From Flavobacteriales bacterium (GTDB taxonomy: Bacteria > Bacteroidota > Bacteroidia > Flavobacteriales_F > PHOS-HE28), in assembly GCA_017987895.1 (NCBI GenBank), contig JAGNSU010000016.1, positions 1 to 48,252 on the forward strand: a DNA stretch of 48,252 nucleotides, written 5' to 3'. Of this stretch, positions 40,771-48,252 are shown piece after piece; within the stretch, counting starts at the first letter, position 1; each line of letters opens with the position of its first letter. Below the pieces are notes generated by a model that saw only the letters and a program-made list of their open reading frames with translations, searched no databases and was not told the origin of the DNA. The translations under genes were made by a program, and so were the position numbers.

Positions 40771-43416
40771 ATGGCCAAAGGCGGGCGGAGCGAAACACCG
40801 CTGATGCAGCAGTATCAGCGGATCAAGGGGCAATACCCCGACGCCTTGCTGCTCTTCCGTGTGGGCGATTTCTACGAGACCTTCGCCGCCGACGCGGTTC
40901 GGACCGCGCAGATCCTCGGGATAACCCTCACCAAACGCAACAATGGCGCCGCTGGTGAAGTGGCCCTGGCAGGTTTCCCGTACCATGCCCTGGATACATA
41001 CCTGCCTAAATTGGTCCGCGCGGGGCATCGTGTAGCGGTCTGCGATCAGCTGGAGGATCCCAAGTTGGCCAAGACCATCGTGGAGCGTGGGGTCACGGAA
41101 GTGGTCACGCCCGGCGTATCCTTCAGTGATCGTGTGGTGGATCACCGGAACAACAATTGGCTCGCGGCGATCTGTTACCGCGCGGGACGGTACGGTCTGG
41201 CCTTTCTGGACGTCACCACCGGGGAGTTCCTGGTAGGCGAGGAAGGGCGGGAGGGCGTGGCGCAGTGGATGGAAGGTTTTGGCCCCAGCGAACTGCTCTA
41301 CGCCAAGGGAGAGGGGGATCCTCTGGTGGCGGGCCTCATCACGGGGCAGTACACCTATGGACTGGAAGAATGGGTTTTTACGGATGATCTCACGCGGGAA
41401 CGATTGTTACGGCAATTCGGCACCGTGAGCTTGAAGGGGTTCGGTATCGAGGAACTTCCGGTGGGCCAATGCGCTGCCGGGGCGGTACTTCATTACCTCG
41501 GCGATACGCGCCACGAGCGGTTGGCGCACATCACGCGCATCGCGCGCCTGCAACCCAAGGCCCACCTGGGTCTGGACCGGTTCACGTTGCGCAATCTGGA
41601 AGTGGTGATGCCGGTGAGCGACGGGGCCCGCACGCTTCTGGAGGTGCTGGACCATTGCGCCACCCCGATGGGTGCGCGCACCTTGCGACGCTGGCTCACT
41701 TTTCCGCTGGTCGATCGAACCGCGATCGATGGGCGTTTGGACGCGGTGTCAGCGCTCGTGAGCGAAGGTGCTCTCGTCGATGCGCTGGGCCAGCATCTCT
41801 CCGCGATCGGCGATCTGGAGCGGCTCGGAGGGAAAGCGGCGGCCGGCAGGATCAATCCGCGGGAACTACAGCAAGTAAGAGCCGCTTTGGAAGCGGCCGA
41901 ACGGATCGCGGATGATCTGCGGCAAGGGACCAAAGCGCATCACGCTTTGGCCGGGGCGATACGGCCCGATCGGACGCTGGCGGAGGCCATTCGCCGCACC
42001 CTGGCCGTCGACCCGCCGGCCCAGGTCCAAAAAGGGGGTGTCATCCTACCCGGTATTTCACCGGAACTCGATGAGCTCCGCCATGTGGCCAGCCACGCGA
42101 AGGACCTGCTGCTGGAGGCGCAGCAACGCGAGAGCGAGCGCACCGGCATTCCGTCTTTGAAGGTCGGTTACAACAGCGTTTTCGGCTACTACCTCGAAGT
42201 GCGCAACACGCACAAGAGCAAGGTGCCCGTCGAATGGGTGCGGAAGCAGACACTGGTCGGAGCTGAGCGCTACATCACCGAGGAATTGAAGGCCTTGGAA
42301 GAGCGCATCCTAGGCGCCGAGGAAAGGATCCTCGCACTGGAGGAGGAACTCTTCGGAGGGTTGGTGCAGCAGGTATGCGATCGCATAGCAGGGGTGCAGG
42401 CCACGGCCTCCGCCATCGCCGAACTGGATGTGCTCCGGAGCTTCGCCATCAATGCGTTGCGCTGGCATTACGTGCGACCTGTGTTCGATGACGGCCATGC
42501 CATCGATCTGCGCGATGCGCGCCATCCCGTGATCGAGCAGCGGTTACCACCCGGGGAGCCCTACGTGGCCAACGACCTGTTGCTGGATCCAGAGGAGCGC
42601 CAGATCGTGATGATCACCGGCCCGAACATGAGCGGAAAATCCGCGCTTCTTCGGCAGACCGCCCTCATCGTGCTGATGGCCCAAGCGGGGAGCTTCGTGC
42701 CTGCCTCGGCAGCCCGTATCGGCGTGGTGGACCGCATATTCACCAGGGTGGGTGCTTCGGACAATCTGAGCACGGGCGAGAGCACCTTTATGGTGGAGAT
42801 GAACGAGACCGCGAGCATCTTGAACAACTTGAGCGCGCGCAGCTTGGTGGTATTGGACGAGATCGGCCGGGGCACGAGCACCTATGATGGCATCTCCATC
42901 GCATGGGCGATCGCCGAACACCTGCACGATCACCCGGGGCGTCCCCGCACGCTCTTCGCCACGCACTACCACGAGTTGAACGAAATGGAGGCCACTTTCC
43001 CGCGGATCCGCAACGCCAACGTGGCGGTGCGGGAGGTGGATGGGCGCGTGCTGTTCCTGCGCAAGCTGGTGCCCGGTGGCAGCGACCGCAGCTTCGGGAT
43101 CCATGTGGCGCGCATGGCGGGCATGCCCCGAAGCGTGGTGGAACGGGCCGAAAAGGTGCTGGCCCACCTGGAGCAAAGCCACGCGGGCGACTTGGGCGAA
43201 GAAGCTTTGCCAGTAGCGCAGCGTGCTTCCACCGTGGGGCTGGGCCGGGAGCCCCAGCTCAGCTTTTTTCAGTTGGACGACCCCGCGTTGGAGGGCATCC
43301 GGGAGCAACTCGAGCGTATCGACATCGACACGCTCACCCCGGTGGAAGCCCTGCTGAAACTCAACGAGATCAAGCGGATGGCCACCGGGCGGAAGCCAGC
43401 GTTGCACAAGGCGTGA
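40771..43416 (+). CDS. mutS: DNA mismatch repair protein MutS
   Basis: 881 residues. MutS finds mispaired bases and recruits MutL. The mismatch-contact motif is Phe34-Tyr-Glu36 in GDFYETFAADAV. The N-terminal, connector, lever and clamp domains follow in order. The ATPase has Walker A GPNMSGKS (617-624), STGESTFMVEMNETASIL for the N-2 loop, Walker B with VLDEIGRGTSTYDG, and LFATHYHELNEM. The C-terminal helix pair SFFQLDDPALEGIREQLERI is the dimer-forming end. Everything is in place. The start ATG at 40771 gives MAKGGRSETPLMQQYQRIKG, a normal beginning. tRNA-Gly follows after 49 bases. Confidence 0.97.
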   Translation: MAKGGRSETPLMQQYQRIKGQYPDALLLFRVGDFYETFAADAVRTAQILGITLTKRNNGAAGEVALAGFPYHALDTYLPKLVRAGHRVAVCDQLEDPKLAKTIVERGVTEVVTPGVSFSDRVVDHRNNNWLAAICYRAGRYGLAFLDVTTGEFLVGEEGREGVAQWMEGFGPSELLYAKGEGDPLVAGLITGQYTYGLEEWVFTDDLTRERLLRQFGTVSLKGFGIEELPVGQCAAGAVLHYLGDTRHERLAHITRIARLQPKAHLGLDRFTLRNLEVVMPVSDGARTLLEVLDHCATPMGARTLRRWLTFPLVDRTAIDGRLDAVSALVSEGALVDALGQHLSAIGDLERLGGKAAAGRINPRELQQVRAALEAAERIADDLRQGTKAHHALAGAIRPDRTLAEAIRRTLAVDPPAQVQKGGVILPGISPELDELRHVASHAKDLLLEAQQRESERTGIPSLKVGYNSVFGYYLEVRNTHKSKVPVEWVRKQTLVGAERYITEELKALEERILGAEERILALEEELFGGLVQQVCDRIAGVQATASAIAELDVLRSFAINALRWHYVRPVFDDGHAIDLRDARHPVIEQRLPPGEPYVANDLLLDPEERQIVMITGPNMSGKSALLRQTALIVLMAQAGSFVPASAARIGVVDRIFTRVGASDNLSTGESTFMVEMNETASILNNLSARSLVVLDEIGRGTSTYDGISIAWAIAEHLHDHPGRPRTLFATHYHELNEMEATFPRIRNANVAVREVDGRVLFLRKLVPGGSDRSFGIHVARMAGMPRSVVERAEKVLAHLEQSHAGDLGEEALPVAQRASTVGLGREPQLSFFQLDDPALEGIREQLERIDIDTLTPVEALLKLNEIKRMATGRKPALHKA

Positions 43417-43446
43417 GGGCCTCGTTGCCAGAACCGGGGCCGCTGC

Positions 43447-43454
43447 TATATTTG
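43447..43454 (+). promoter_or_regulatory. Promoter of tRNA-Gly: TATATTTG with TTG at 43425-43427
   Basis: Exact -7 consensus TAnnTTTG. The TTG lies 19 bases upstream, the spacing known for Bacteroides -33/-7 promoters. The tRNA starts 12 bases after the element. Confidence 0.8.
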
Positions 43455-43465
43455 CAGCCTCTTAA

Positions 43466-43541
<76 letters not shown>

Positions 43542-43542
43542 G

Positions 43543-43565
43543 GATGCCTCCCCCAAGGAGGCATC
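43543..43565. terminator. Hairpin after tRNA-Gly
   Basis: Perfect 9-bp stem GATGCCTCC / GGAGGCATC, loop CCCAA, beginning 2 bases after the tRNA. Its 3' side leads into TATTTTCG, the tRNA-Leu promoter. Confidence 0.75.
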
Positions 43566-43567
43566 GC

Positions 43568-43575
43568 TATTTTCG
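43568..43575 (+). promoter_or_regulatory. -7 element TATTTTCG of tRNA-Leu
   Basis: Exact TAnnTTCG, 38 bases before the tRNA-Leu 5' end. The T run also extends the terminator of tRNA-Gly. Confidence 0.6.
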
Positions 43576-43613
43576 GACGGTCCTTCCGCGCTTCGCGAGA
43601 TGCGGCGGAGGAG

Positions 43614-43698
43614 GCCCGGGTGGTGGAATGGTATACACGAGGGACTTAAAATCCCTTGGTCCGCAAGGGCCTTGCGGGTTCAAGTCCCGCCCCGGGCA
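43614..43698 (+). tRNA. tRNA-Leu (anticodon TAA)
   Basis: 85 bases, class II. Acceptor GCCCGGG (43614-43620) pairs with CCCGGGC (43691-43697), discriminator A43698; CCA is not encoded. Anticodon stem AGGGA / TCCCT, loop CTTAAAA with TAA at 43647-43649. A long variable arm (TTGGTCCGCAAGGGCC region) and T loop GTTCAAG are present, as for leucine tRNAs. Confidence 0.95.
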
Positions 43699-43711
43699 CG
43701 AGGTCGTAGGT

Positions 43712-44629
43712 ATGATCGGAGGTCCACAGCCCTCGCACTTGGGAGAGTTCCGCTCTCCCCCAGGAGGGCGCACCCGGATCGCGCCCACCCCGAGCGGCTA
43801 CCTGCATGCAGGGAACGCCCTGAATTTCCTGATCACCCACCACATCGCGCGCGAAGCGGGGGCCACTGTGCTGTTGCGCATCGACGATCTGGACGCTGAA
43901 AGGGTGCGGCAGGAGTATCTGGAGGACATTTTCGAAACCCTGGCTTGGTTGGGGATCAAGCCGGACCAAGGTCCGCAAGATCCTACTTCGCATTTCCGGA
44001 ACTGGTCGCAACAACGTCGCCTCGCGCGCTACCAGGAACTTGCCGAGGCCCTTCGCGCTGGAGGTCATCTCTATGGCTGTACCTGCTCGCGCCGCGGCCG
44101 TGAACTGCTCCGGCATGAGGGACGCTCCACATGTCGTTGTCGTGATCGGACCGGGGACCTGGACGATCCCCAGGCCGCCTGGCGCTTGCGCGTTCCAAAG
44201 GATCGCCTCGTGGTCGTGCGTTCGCTGTTCGGTACGGATATCAGCGCGGATCTCTTCGCGGTGATGCCAGACCCGGTCCTTCGGCAGCGAGCCACCAATG
44301 GTTCGTTCGCCCGACCAGCGTATCAATTGGCCTCATTGGCCGATGACGTGGACCAAGGGATCACCTTGATCGTGCGTGGGCAGGACCTGTGGCCCTCCAC
44401 CGTTTGCCAGGTTTACCTCGCCGACTTGTTGGGTATGACGTCGTTCCAGGAAGTTCGCTTCGTGCATCATCCGTTGCTCCGGGATCAAGCCGGGAACAAG
44501 CTTTCCAAATCGGAAGGGGCGCTTTCGGTCCGCGCGATGCGAATACGTGGCGCGGATCCTGACGAACTGCGCGCCATGGCCGATGCCATGCTCGCGCGGA
44601 TCGAAGGCAAGGCGGGATCAGGCGCGTAA
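43712..44629 (+). CDS. gluQ: Glutamyl-Q tRNA(Asp) synthetase-like protein
   Basis: 305 residues from the ATG at 43712, which is 13 bases after tRNA-Leu. It is a truncated GluRS lacking the anticodon-binding domain: RIAPTPSGYLHAGNALNFLI has the HIGH-type motif (LHAG, 31-34), LLRIDDLDAERV the conserved Asp pair, and NKLSKSEG the KMSKS-type loop (263-267). Cys123, Cys125, Cys141 and Cys143 (GCTCSRRG and TCRCR) resemble the zinc site of E. coli YadB. That enzyme attaches Glu to queuosine at position 34 of tRNA(Asp). By family this is the likely role; a partner substrate is not shown. It overlaps the desaturase gene by 12 bases tail to tail. Confidence 0.9.
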   Translation: MIGGPQPSHLGEFRSPPGGRTRIAPTPSGYLHAGNALNFLITHHIAREAGATVLLRIDDLDAERVRQEYLEDIFETLAWLGIKPDQGPQDPTSHFRNWSQQRRLARYQELAEALRAGGHLYGCTCSRRGRELLRHEGRSTCRCRDRTGDLDDPQAAWRLRVPKDRLVVVRSLFGTDISADLFAVMPDPVLRQRATNGSFARPAYQLASLADDVDQGITLIVRGQDLWPSTVCQVYLADLLGMTSFQEVRFVHHPLLRDQAGNKLSKSEGALSVRAMRIRGADPDELRAMADAMLARIEGKAGSGA

Positions 44630-45361
44630 GGCCGCAGGCGTCAGGCGGATCACGCGCATCGCGTGCAATGCGCGGATGATCGGCCAAGTGGGATCGAACT
44701 CCCACCATTTTATGGCGAAGTTGGCGCGCGCGCTGTTCGCATGGTGGTTGTTGTGCAGGCCTTCGCCCATCACCACCAGTTCCAGCGGGAGCATATTGCG
44801 GCTCGTATCCTTCACTTCGTAATTGCGGTAGCCGTACTTGTGCGCGTACCAGTTGATGATGGCGCCGTGCAACGGCCCCATCACAAAGTGCAACGGTAAC
44901 AATAGGAACCACCAGTAGGAGGGTGCGAACGCTATATAGAAGGCGGTGTATAGCGCCATCCACGTGATCCGCGCGGGCCAGGTGTCCGCGAAGTTCTCCA
45001 TGGCGGGCCAGCTAGGCACGCCCTTCGTGAAGCGTTCCTCGAGGTCCATCTTGCGGTAGAAGATGTTGTGGTACACGGTCTTAGTGCGCCACATCATGCT
45101 GAACAAGCTGGGGTCGTACTTGGGGGAGTGCGGGTCGTTCTCGGTATCGGCGTACGCATGGTGCAGGCGGTGTAGAACACCGTAGGCATAGGGGCTTAGG
45201 TAGCTGCTGCCTTGAGCGATGAAGGTGAGTACATGGAACACTTTCTCCCAGAAAGGGCTCATGGTGAACATGCCATGCGCTGCGTACCGATGCAGGTAGA
45301 AGGTCTGAACGAACAGACTGAGATACCAGTGCAGAACGAAGAAGACGAGGATGGCGGTCAT
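44618..45361 (-). CDS. Fatty-acid (acyl-CoA type) desaturase
   Basis: 247 residues. The three histidine boxes of membrane di-iron desaturases are clear: HRYAAH (HxxxxH type), HRLHHAYAD (HxxHH) and HNNHHAN (HxxHH). Hydrophobic helices surround them. It inserts a double bond into membrane fatty acids, usually delta-9, and is short, without a cytochrome b5 domain. TAATTTTG lies 31 bases before the ATG at 45361. It follows a two-gene membrane operon on the same strand and converges on gluQ with a 12-base overlap. Whether it acts on acyl-CoA or lipid-bound chains is not shown. Confidence 0.92.
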   Translation of the reverse strand: MTAILVFFVLHWYLSLFVQTFYLHRYAAHGMFTMSPFWEKVFHVLTFIAQGSSYLSPYAYGVLHRLHHAYADTENDPHSPKYDPSLFSMMWRTKTVYHNIFYRKMDLEERFTKGVPSWPAMENFADTWPARITWMALYTAFYIAFAPSYWWFLLLPLHFVMGPLHGAIINWYAHKYGYRNYEVKDTSRNMLPLELVVMGEGLHNNHHANSARANFAIKWWEFDPTWPIIRALHAMRVIRLTPAALRA

Positions 45362-45392
45362 GATCGGGAGCGCCGTTTGGATGATGTGGGCG

Positions 45393-45400
45393 CAAAATTA
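45393..45400 (-). promoter_or_regulatory. -7 element TAATTTTG of the desaturase gene
   Basis: Exact TAnnTTTG, 31 bases before the ATG. Confidence 0.6.
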
Positions 45401-45434
45401 CACAGGGCGGTTTCCTGTGTGTTGTCCTAACGTT

Positions 45435-46697
45435 TCACAAGAACAGTGCCTCCTTCCAAATAGCGGCCAATCTGGCCCAAGTCCAATCCGGCCCATCCCA
45501 CGGTGTGGCATAGAGCGCGGACATGCGCACGTTCAAGAAGGTCAGAAAGGCGGCCAGAACGAGCGACCCCACGCGGATCGGTGTCTGGGCATGGATCACC
45601 CGACCGAGAAGAAGTGCAAGAGGCAGAGCGAAGAGCGACAAGTGGTCCACGAACCCACGGAACCCATACGCCGCACCCAGCCACCAAGCCCACCAGCATG
45701 AGTATACATACCAGCTGATCCCCCAGAGCACAAGCGCGGTGCGTGCGCCGGACCCTTGTGTACGACCCTGGACCACCAACGCGCTCAACGCGAAGATCAT
45801 CAGCGGGGTATAGATCAACCAGCCGTTCTGGTGGCTCAACAGCACATCCCAGAGATGCGGGGCGCTCCAGTCAAAGCCCTCTCCTTTGGTGCCGTATGTG
45901 AAGAGGACCCACTTTCCGGTGATCATCTTCCAGTAGAGCAACTGGGGAAGAAGGAACAAGGCGGCGATAGCCATCCCCACACCGGTCGCCCATGGCGTCC
46001 GCCACCACCAGCGTGCTCGCTCCATGATCTCCTCCGTATTCCGCGTGCGCCAGAGCAGCGGTAGAAGAAAGAACACCGCATGCAAGGGTCGCACAAGGAT
46101 GAGCAATGCACCAACGGTGCATAGGAGGATGTGTCCACGCGTGGTCCAATAGGTTCGTTGTTCTTCGGTGATGAGCAACACGAAGGCCGCCATTGCGAAC
46201 GCGTACGTATGGGACATCCCAGGCTCGTACACGGCATAGTAGAAAAGGTTGGTGGCGAAGACAAGGAGCAGCACAGCGAGCAATGCCGCGACCCGGTCAG
46301 TGGAGCGAAGTAGTACGCGCAACATGGCATGCGCACCGAGCGCCACGTAGGTCGCCGTACCAAGGAGTTGCGCGACCGCGTAGGGAGCGGAGTATCCATC
46401 CCGCGCTGCCCCGGCGATCCAGGCGCAGACATGGCCGAGCAGGAAGAAGGGGAGTTGCAGCAAGGCCACTCCGATCGTGAACAGGCTGAGGCGCGAGCCA
46501 TCCTCCAGCACATGCACCCACGGAAGTCCGCGCAGGTCCCCAGCGAGAAATGCCGCAGGTAGGAATTGATAGTAGCCCAAACTGTCCGTGCGGATGCCCA
46601 AGAAGATGTCAAGCCGTTCGCGATGCACCAGCCACGCGGTGGCGAAGAGCAGGACCCCGATCACGGGCGCGAGAAAGCGAAGAAGCGATCCGCTCAT
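45435..46697 (-). CDS. Polytopic membrane protein, GT-C glycosyltransferase-like
   Basis: 420 residues with about 10-11 hydrophobic helices. After the first helix comes RTDSLGYYQFLPAAFLAGDL, an acidic-residue loop in the place where GT-C enzymes (ArnT/PMT-like) carry their catalytic Asp. Later, GFRGFVDHLSLFALPLALLL is a typical C-terminal block. These suggest transfer of a sugar from a lipid-linked donor at the periplasmic side, but no full family motif is present, so the call is tentative. The ATG at 46697 overlaps the stop of the upstream gene (ATGA), so the two are co-translated. Confidence 0.7.
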   Translation of the reverse strand: MSGSLLRFLAPVIGVLLFATAWLVHRERLDIFLGIRTDSLGYYQFLPAAFLAGDLRGLPWVHVLEDGSRLSLFTIGVALLQLPFFLLGHVCAWIAGAARDGYSAPYAVAQLLGTATYVALGAHAMLRVLLRSTDRVAALLAVLLLVFATNLFYYAVYEPGMSHTYAFAMAAFVLLITEEQRTYWTTRGHILLCTVGALLILVRPLHAVFFLLPLLWRTRNTEEIMERARWWWRTPWATGVGMAIAALFLLPQLLYWKMITGKWVLFTYGTKGEGFDWSAPHLWDVLLSHQNGWLIYTPLMIFALSALVVQGRTQGSGARTALVLWGISWYVYSCWWAWWLGAAYGFRGFVDHLSLFALPLALLLGRVIHAQTPIRVGSLVLAAFLTFLNVRMSALYATPWDGPDWTWARLAAIWKEALFL

Positions 46698-47290
46698 GGC
46701 CGGGCGCGAGGCACTTCAGGAAGCAGGGTATGGTCCGCCGAGGGGAGAAGTTCCTGCTCAAGGATGACCGGGATACCCAGCAAACCGTTGTGGATCCGAT
46801 AGTGTATCTCGCTCGCGTACCACACCTCACCATCGCGGGGCGCGATACGCATACGGCGCGGGAAGTCCGCGTAAGCGCCGTTCTCGAGATGCAGCAACAA
46901 ACCGCTCAACTCGGCTCTTCGCTCGATGCCTGTGATACGATACCGTTCTTCATGCTCCGTCCCGAACATGCGATTGGTCGTCAGGAGCAGCATCACCGCG
47001 AGCGGAAGCACCCCGAAGAGACCGATCATCGCCGAAGCCCAAGGGCCGAACTTGTACTTGCGATCCAGAAGGAGGAGAACGAAAGCGGTGATCCCCACGA
47101 TCGCACCGATCATCCGCAGCCAACCGTCCACGGTGAGCAAGGTGGGGAGCGCCAGGATGTACACCGCGCCCAGGCAGAGGAACCAGATGGGGACCAACCA
47201 ACTCCAATGGGACCGACCCCAAGGGCCTTCTTCCACGGGCGATCGTGGAGATGACCGTCTTTGACCGGGTGGACGTTGAGCGGGCAGCAT
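46694..47290 (-). CDS. Small membrane protein coupled to the GT-C-like gene
   Basis: 198 residues from the ATG at 47290 (an upstream ATG at 47317 is less likely because a TACATTGG element lies at 47305-47312, 14 bases before 47290). The N-terminal about 30 residues are Pro/Arg/Ser-rich and cytoplasmic. Three membrane segments (about 34-53, 60-76, 84-103) are followed by a soluble C-terminal domain of about 90 residues (YRITGIERRAELSGLLLHLENGAYADF). No family is recognised. It overlaps the GT-C-like gene by 4 bases and presumably works with it. Confidence 0.7.
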   Translation of the reverse strand: MLPAQRPPGQRRSSPRSPVEEGPWGRSHWSWLVPIWFLCLGAVYILALPTLLTVDGWLRMIGAIVGITAFVLLLLDRKYKFGPWASAMIGLFGVLPLAVMLLLTTNRMFGTEHEERYRITGIERRAELSGLLLHLENGAYADFPRRMRIAPRDGEVWYASEIHYRIHNGLLGIPVILEQELLPSADHTLLPEVPRARP

Positions 47291-47368
47291 GGTCGCGGTG
47301 GAGACCAATGTAGCCAACGCGGGAAATGATGCAACGTTGCTGCGACCCTGTGCCGGTTAGAACCAGGA

Positions 47369-48252
47369 TCAATTCCCGAACATCTCCCGCACGCGCTCGA
47401 AGAAGCCTTTGTCCTTGGCGGTGGGCTTGGGTGCGAAGCCGGGACTGTGGCGCAGTTTCTCCAGCGTTTCGCGATCGGTCTTGTTCAGGTCGGTGGGGGT
47501 CCAGACCATAAGATGCACGAGCAGGTCCCCGTGGCCGCGGCCGTGTACATCGGGCAGGCCTTTGCCGCGCAAGCGCAAGGTTGTGCCGCTCTGTGTGCCT
47601 GGTTCCACTTTCACCTTCGCCTTGCCTTGGACGATCGGCACTTCGATGCTCGTTCCCAAGGCCGCGTCGGGCATGCTCACATACGCTTCGTGGTGCAGGT
47701 GATGGCCTTCGCGGCGCAGTTCGTTGTGCGGTTCCTCTTCGATCACCACGAGCAGATCGCCCGGGATACCACCTGCTGGAGCTTCATTGCCCATGCCGCT
47801 CACATTGAGCTGCATGCCTTCTTCGACACCGGCGGGGATCTTGATCGGCAGCACCACCTCTTCGCGCACCAACCCGTGCTCATCGCTGCCGGGTGCGCGC
47901 TTGCTGGCGATCTGGCCAACACCGCCGCAGGTGGGGCAGGTGCTCACTGTTTGCATGGCACCCAGAAAGGTGCTCTGCACGCGCGTCACTTGGCCGCTGC
48001 CTTTGCACGTGGAACACGCCCCGTACTCGCTGCCCTTGCCACGCACCAACTTGGTCACCTTGATCTTCTTCTCGGCGCCCAAGGCGATCTCCTCCAACGT
48101 AAGCTTGATTCGCACACGCAGGTTGCTGCCCTTCACCACACGGTTCCCCCGCGAGCGGCCACCGAAACCGCCAAAGGCACCACCTCCGAAGGCTTCTCCG
48201 AAAACGTCGCCGAACTGGGAGAAGATGTCCTCCATGTTCATACCGCCGCCCT
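47369..48252 (-). CDS. dnaJ: Chaperone DnaJ, C-terminal part (5' end outside window)
   Basis: The frame runs off the right edge; about 293 residues are present and the J domain is missing. A Gly/Phe linker opens the segment (MEDIFSQFGDVFGEAFGGG). CTD I begins with GSNLRVRIKLTLEEIALGAEKKI. Only two of the usual four CxxCxGxG repeats are present: CSTCKGSG and CPTCGGVG (repeats II and III). Where repeats I and IV should be there are RGKGSEYGAC and KRAPGSDEHGLV, without cysteines, so zinc centre 1 is lost and centre 2 kept. This two-repeat form is what I recall for Flavobacteriia DnaJ. CTD II and the dimer end are normal. Confidence 0.93.
   Translation of the reverse strand, partial: GGGMNMEDIFSQFGDVFGEAFGGGAFGGFGGRSRGNRVVKGSNLRVRIKLTLEEIALGAEKKIKVTKLVRGKGSEYGACSTCKGSGQVTRVQSTFLGAMQTVSTCPTCGGVGQIASKRAPGSDEHGLVREEVVLPIKIPAGVEEGMQLNVSGMGNEAPAGGIPGDLLVVIEEEPHNELRREGHHLHHEAYVSMPDAALGTSIEVPIVQGKAKVKVEPGTQSGTTLRLRGKGLPDVHGRGHGDLLVHLMVWTPTDLNKTDRETLEKLRHSPGFAPKPTAKDKGFFERVREMFGN

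Overview
The window looks like chromosome from a high-GC member of the Bacteroidota, most likely Flavobacteriales. The evidence is: (i) the Bacteroidetes -7 promoter element TAnnTTTG, with its close relative TAnnTTCG, stands before many genes and before both tRNA genes; (ii) two secreted proteins end in type IX secretion (T9SS) sorting domains; (iii) DUF2911, DUF2797, DUF6089-like and bacterial GH3 families are present; (iv) the DnaJ at the right edge keeps only two of the four zinc-finger repeats, a pattern I recall from Flavobacteriia. Hand counts of sampled lines give about 60% GC.

Layout. 1-4.8 kb: 3' end of adenine deaminase, a sodium:solute symporter, a cluster of three palindromes, and a large PIG-L-type deacetylase. 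4.8-8.6 kb: a DUF2911/TPR protein, a LytTR response regulator with its LytS-type kinase, and a small orphan gene pair. 8.6-16.5 kb, all minus strand: a lipoprotein, folA-thyA, a ClC transporter, a large secreted protein, a concentrative nucleoside transporter and a YbhN-like membrane protein. 16.6-19.5 kb: two amino-acid permeases in tandem. 19.6-22 kb: a bifunctional nuclease and etfB-etfA. 22.1-27.5 kb, plus strand: a LamG/T9SS protein, the pyruvate dehydrogenase E1 beta subunit, a membrane pyrophosphatase and a frameshifted REP-associated transposase (RAYT). 27.6-33.1 kb: a deoxynucleoside kinase, a GH3 protein with a co-transcribed secreted partner, a DUF2797 protein and a second T9SS protein. 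33.5-40.7 kb: sppA, divergent folK and a second deoxynucleoside kinase, an OmpA/TPR lipoprotein, a small lipoprotein, a beta-barrel protein and an RNA methyltransferase. 40.8-48.25 kb: mutS, tRNA-Gly, tRNA-Leu, a GluQRS-like enzyme, a fatty-acid desaturase, a two-gene membrane glycosyltransferase-like operon and dnaJ (cut by the window edge).

Most genes are housekeeping, and I found no defence island, prophage or CRISPR array. A recurring theme is nucleotide supply: adenine deaminase, nucleoside uptake, two deoxynucleoside kinases, thymidylate synthase with dihydrofolate reductase, and folK. The more unusual content is structural: a RAYT gene broken by one missing A, a BIME-like pair of related palindromes with compensatory stem changes, word-repeat hairpins between genes, promoter elements at a nearly constant distance from start codons (with a minority so close that the mRNA should be leaderless), and a block of the PIG-L gene with foreign-looking base composition.
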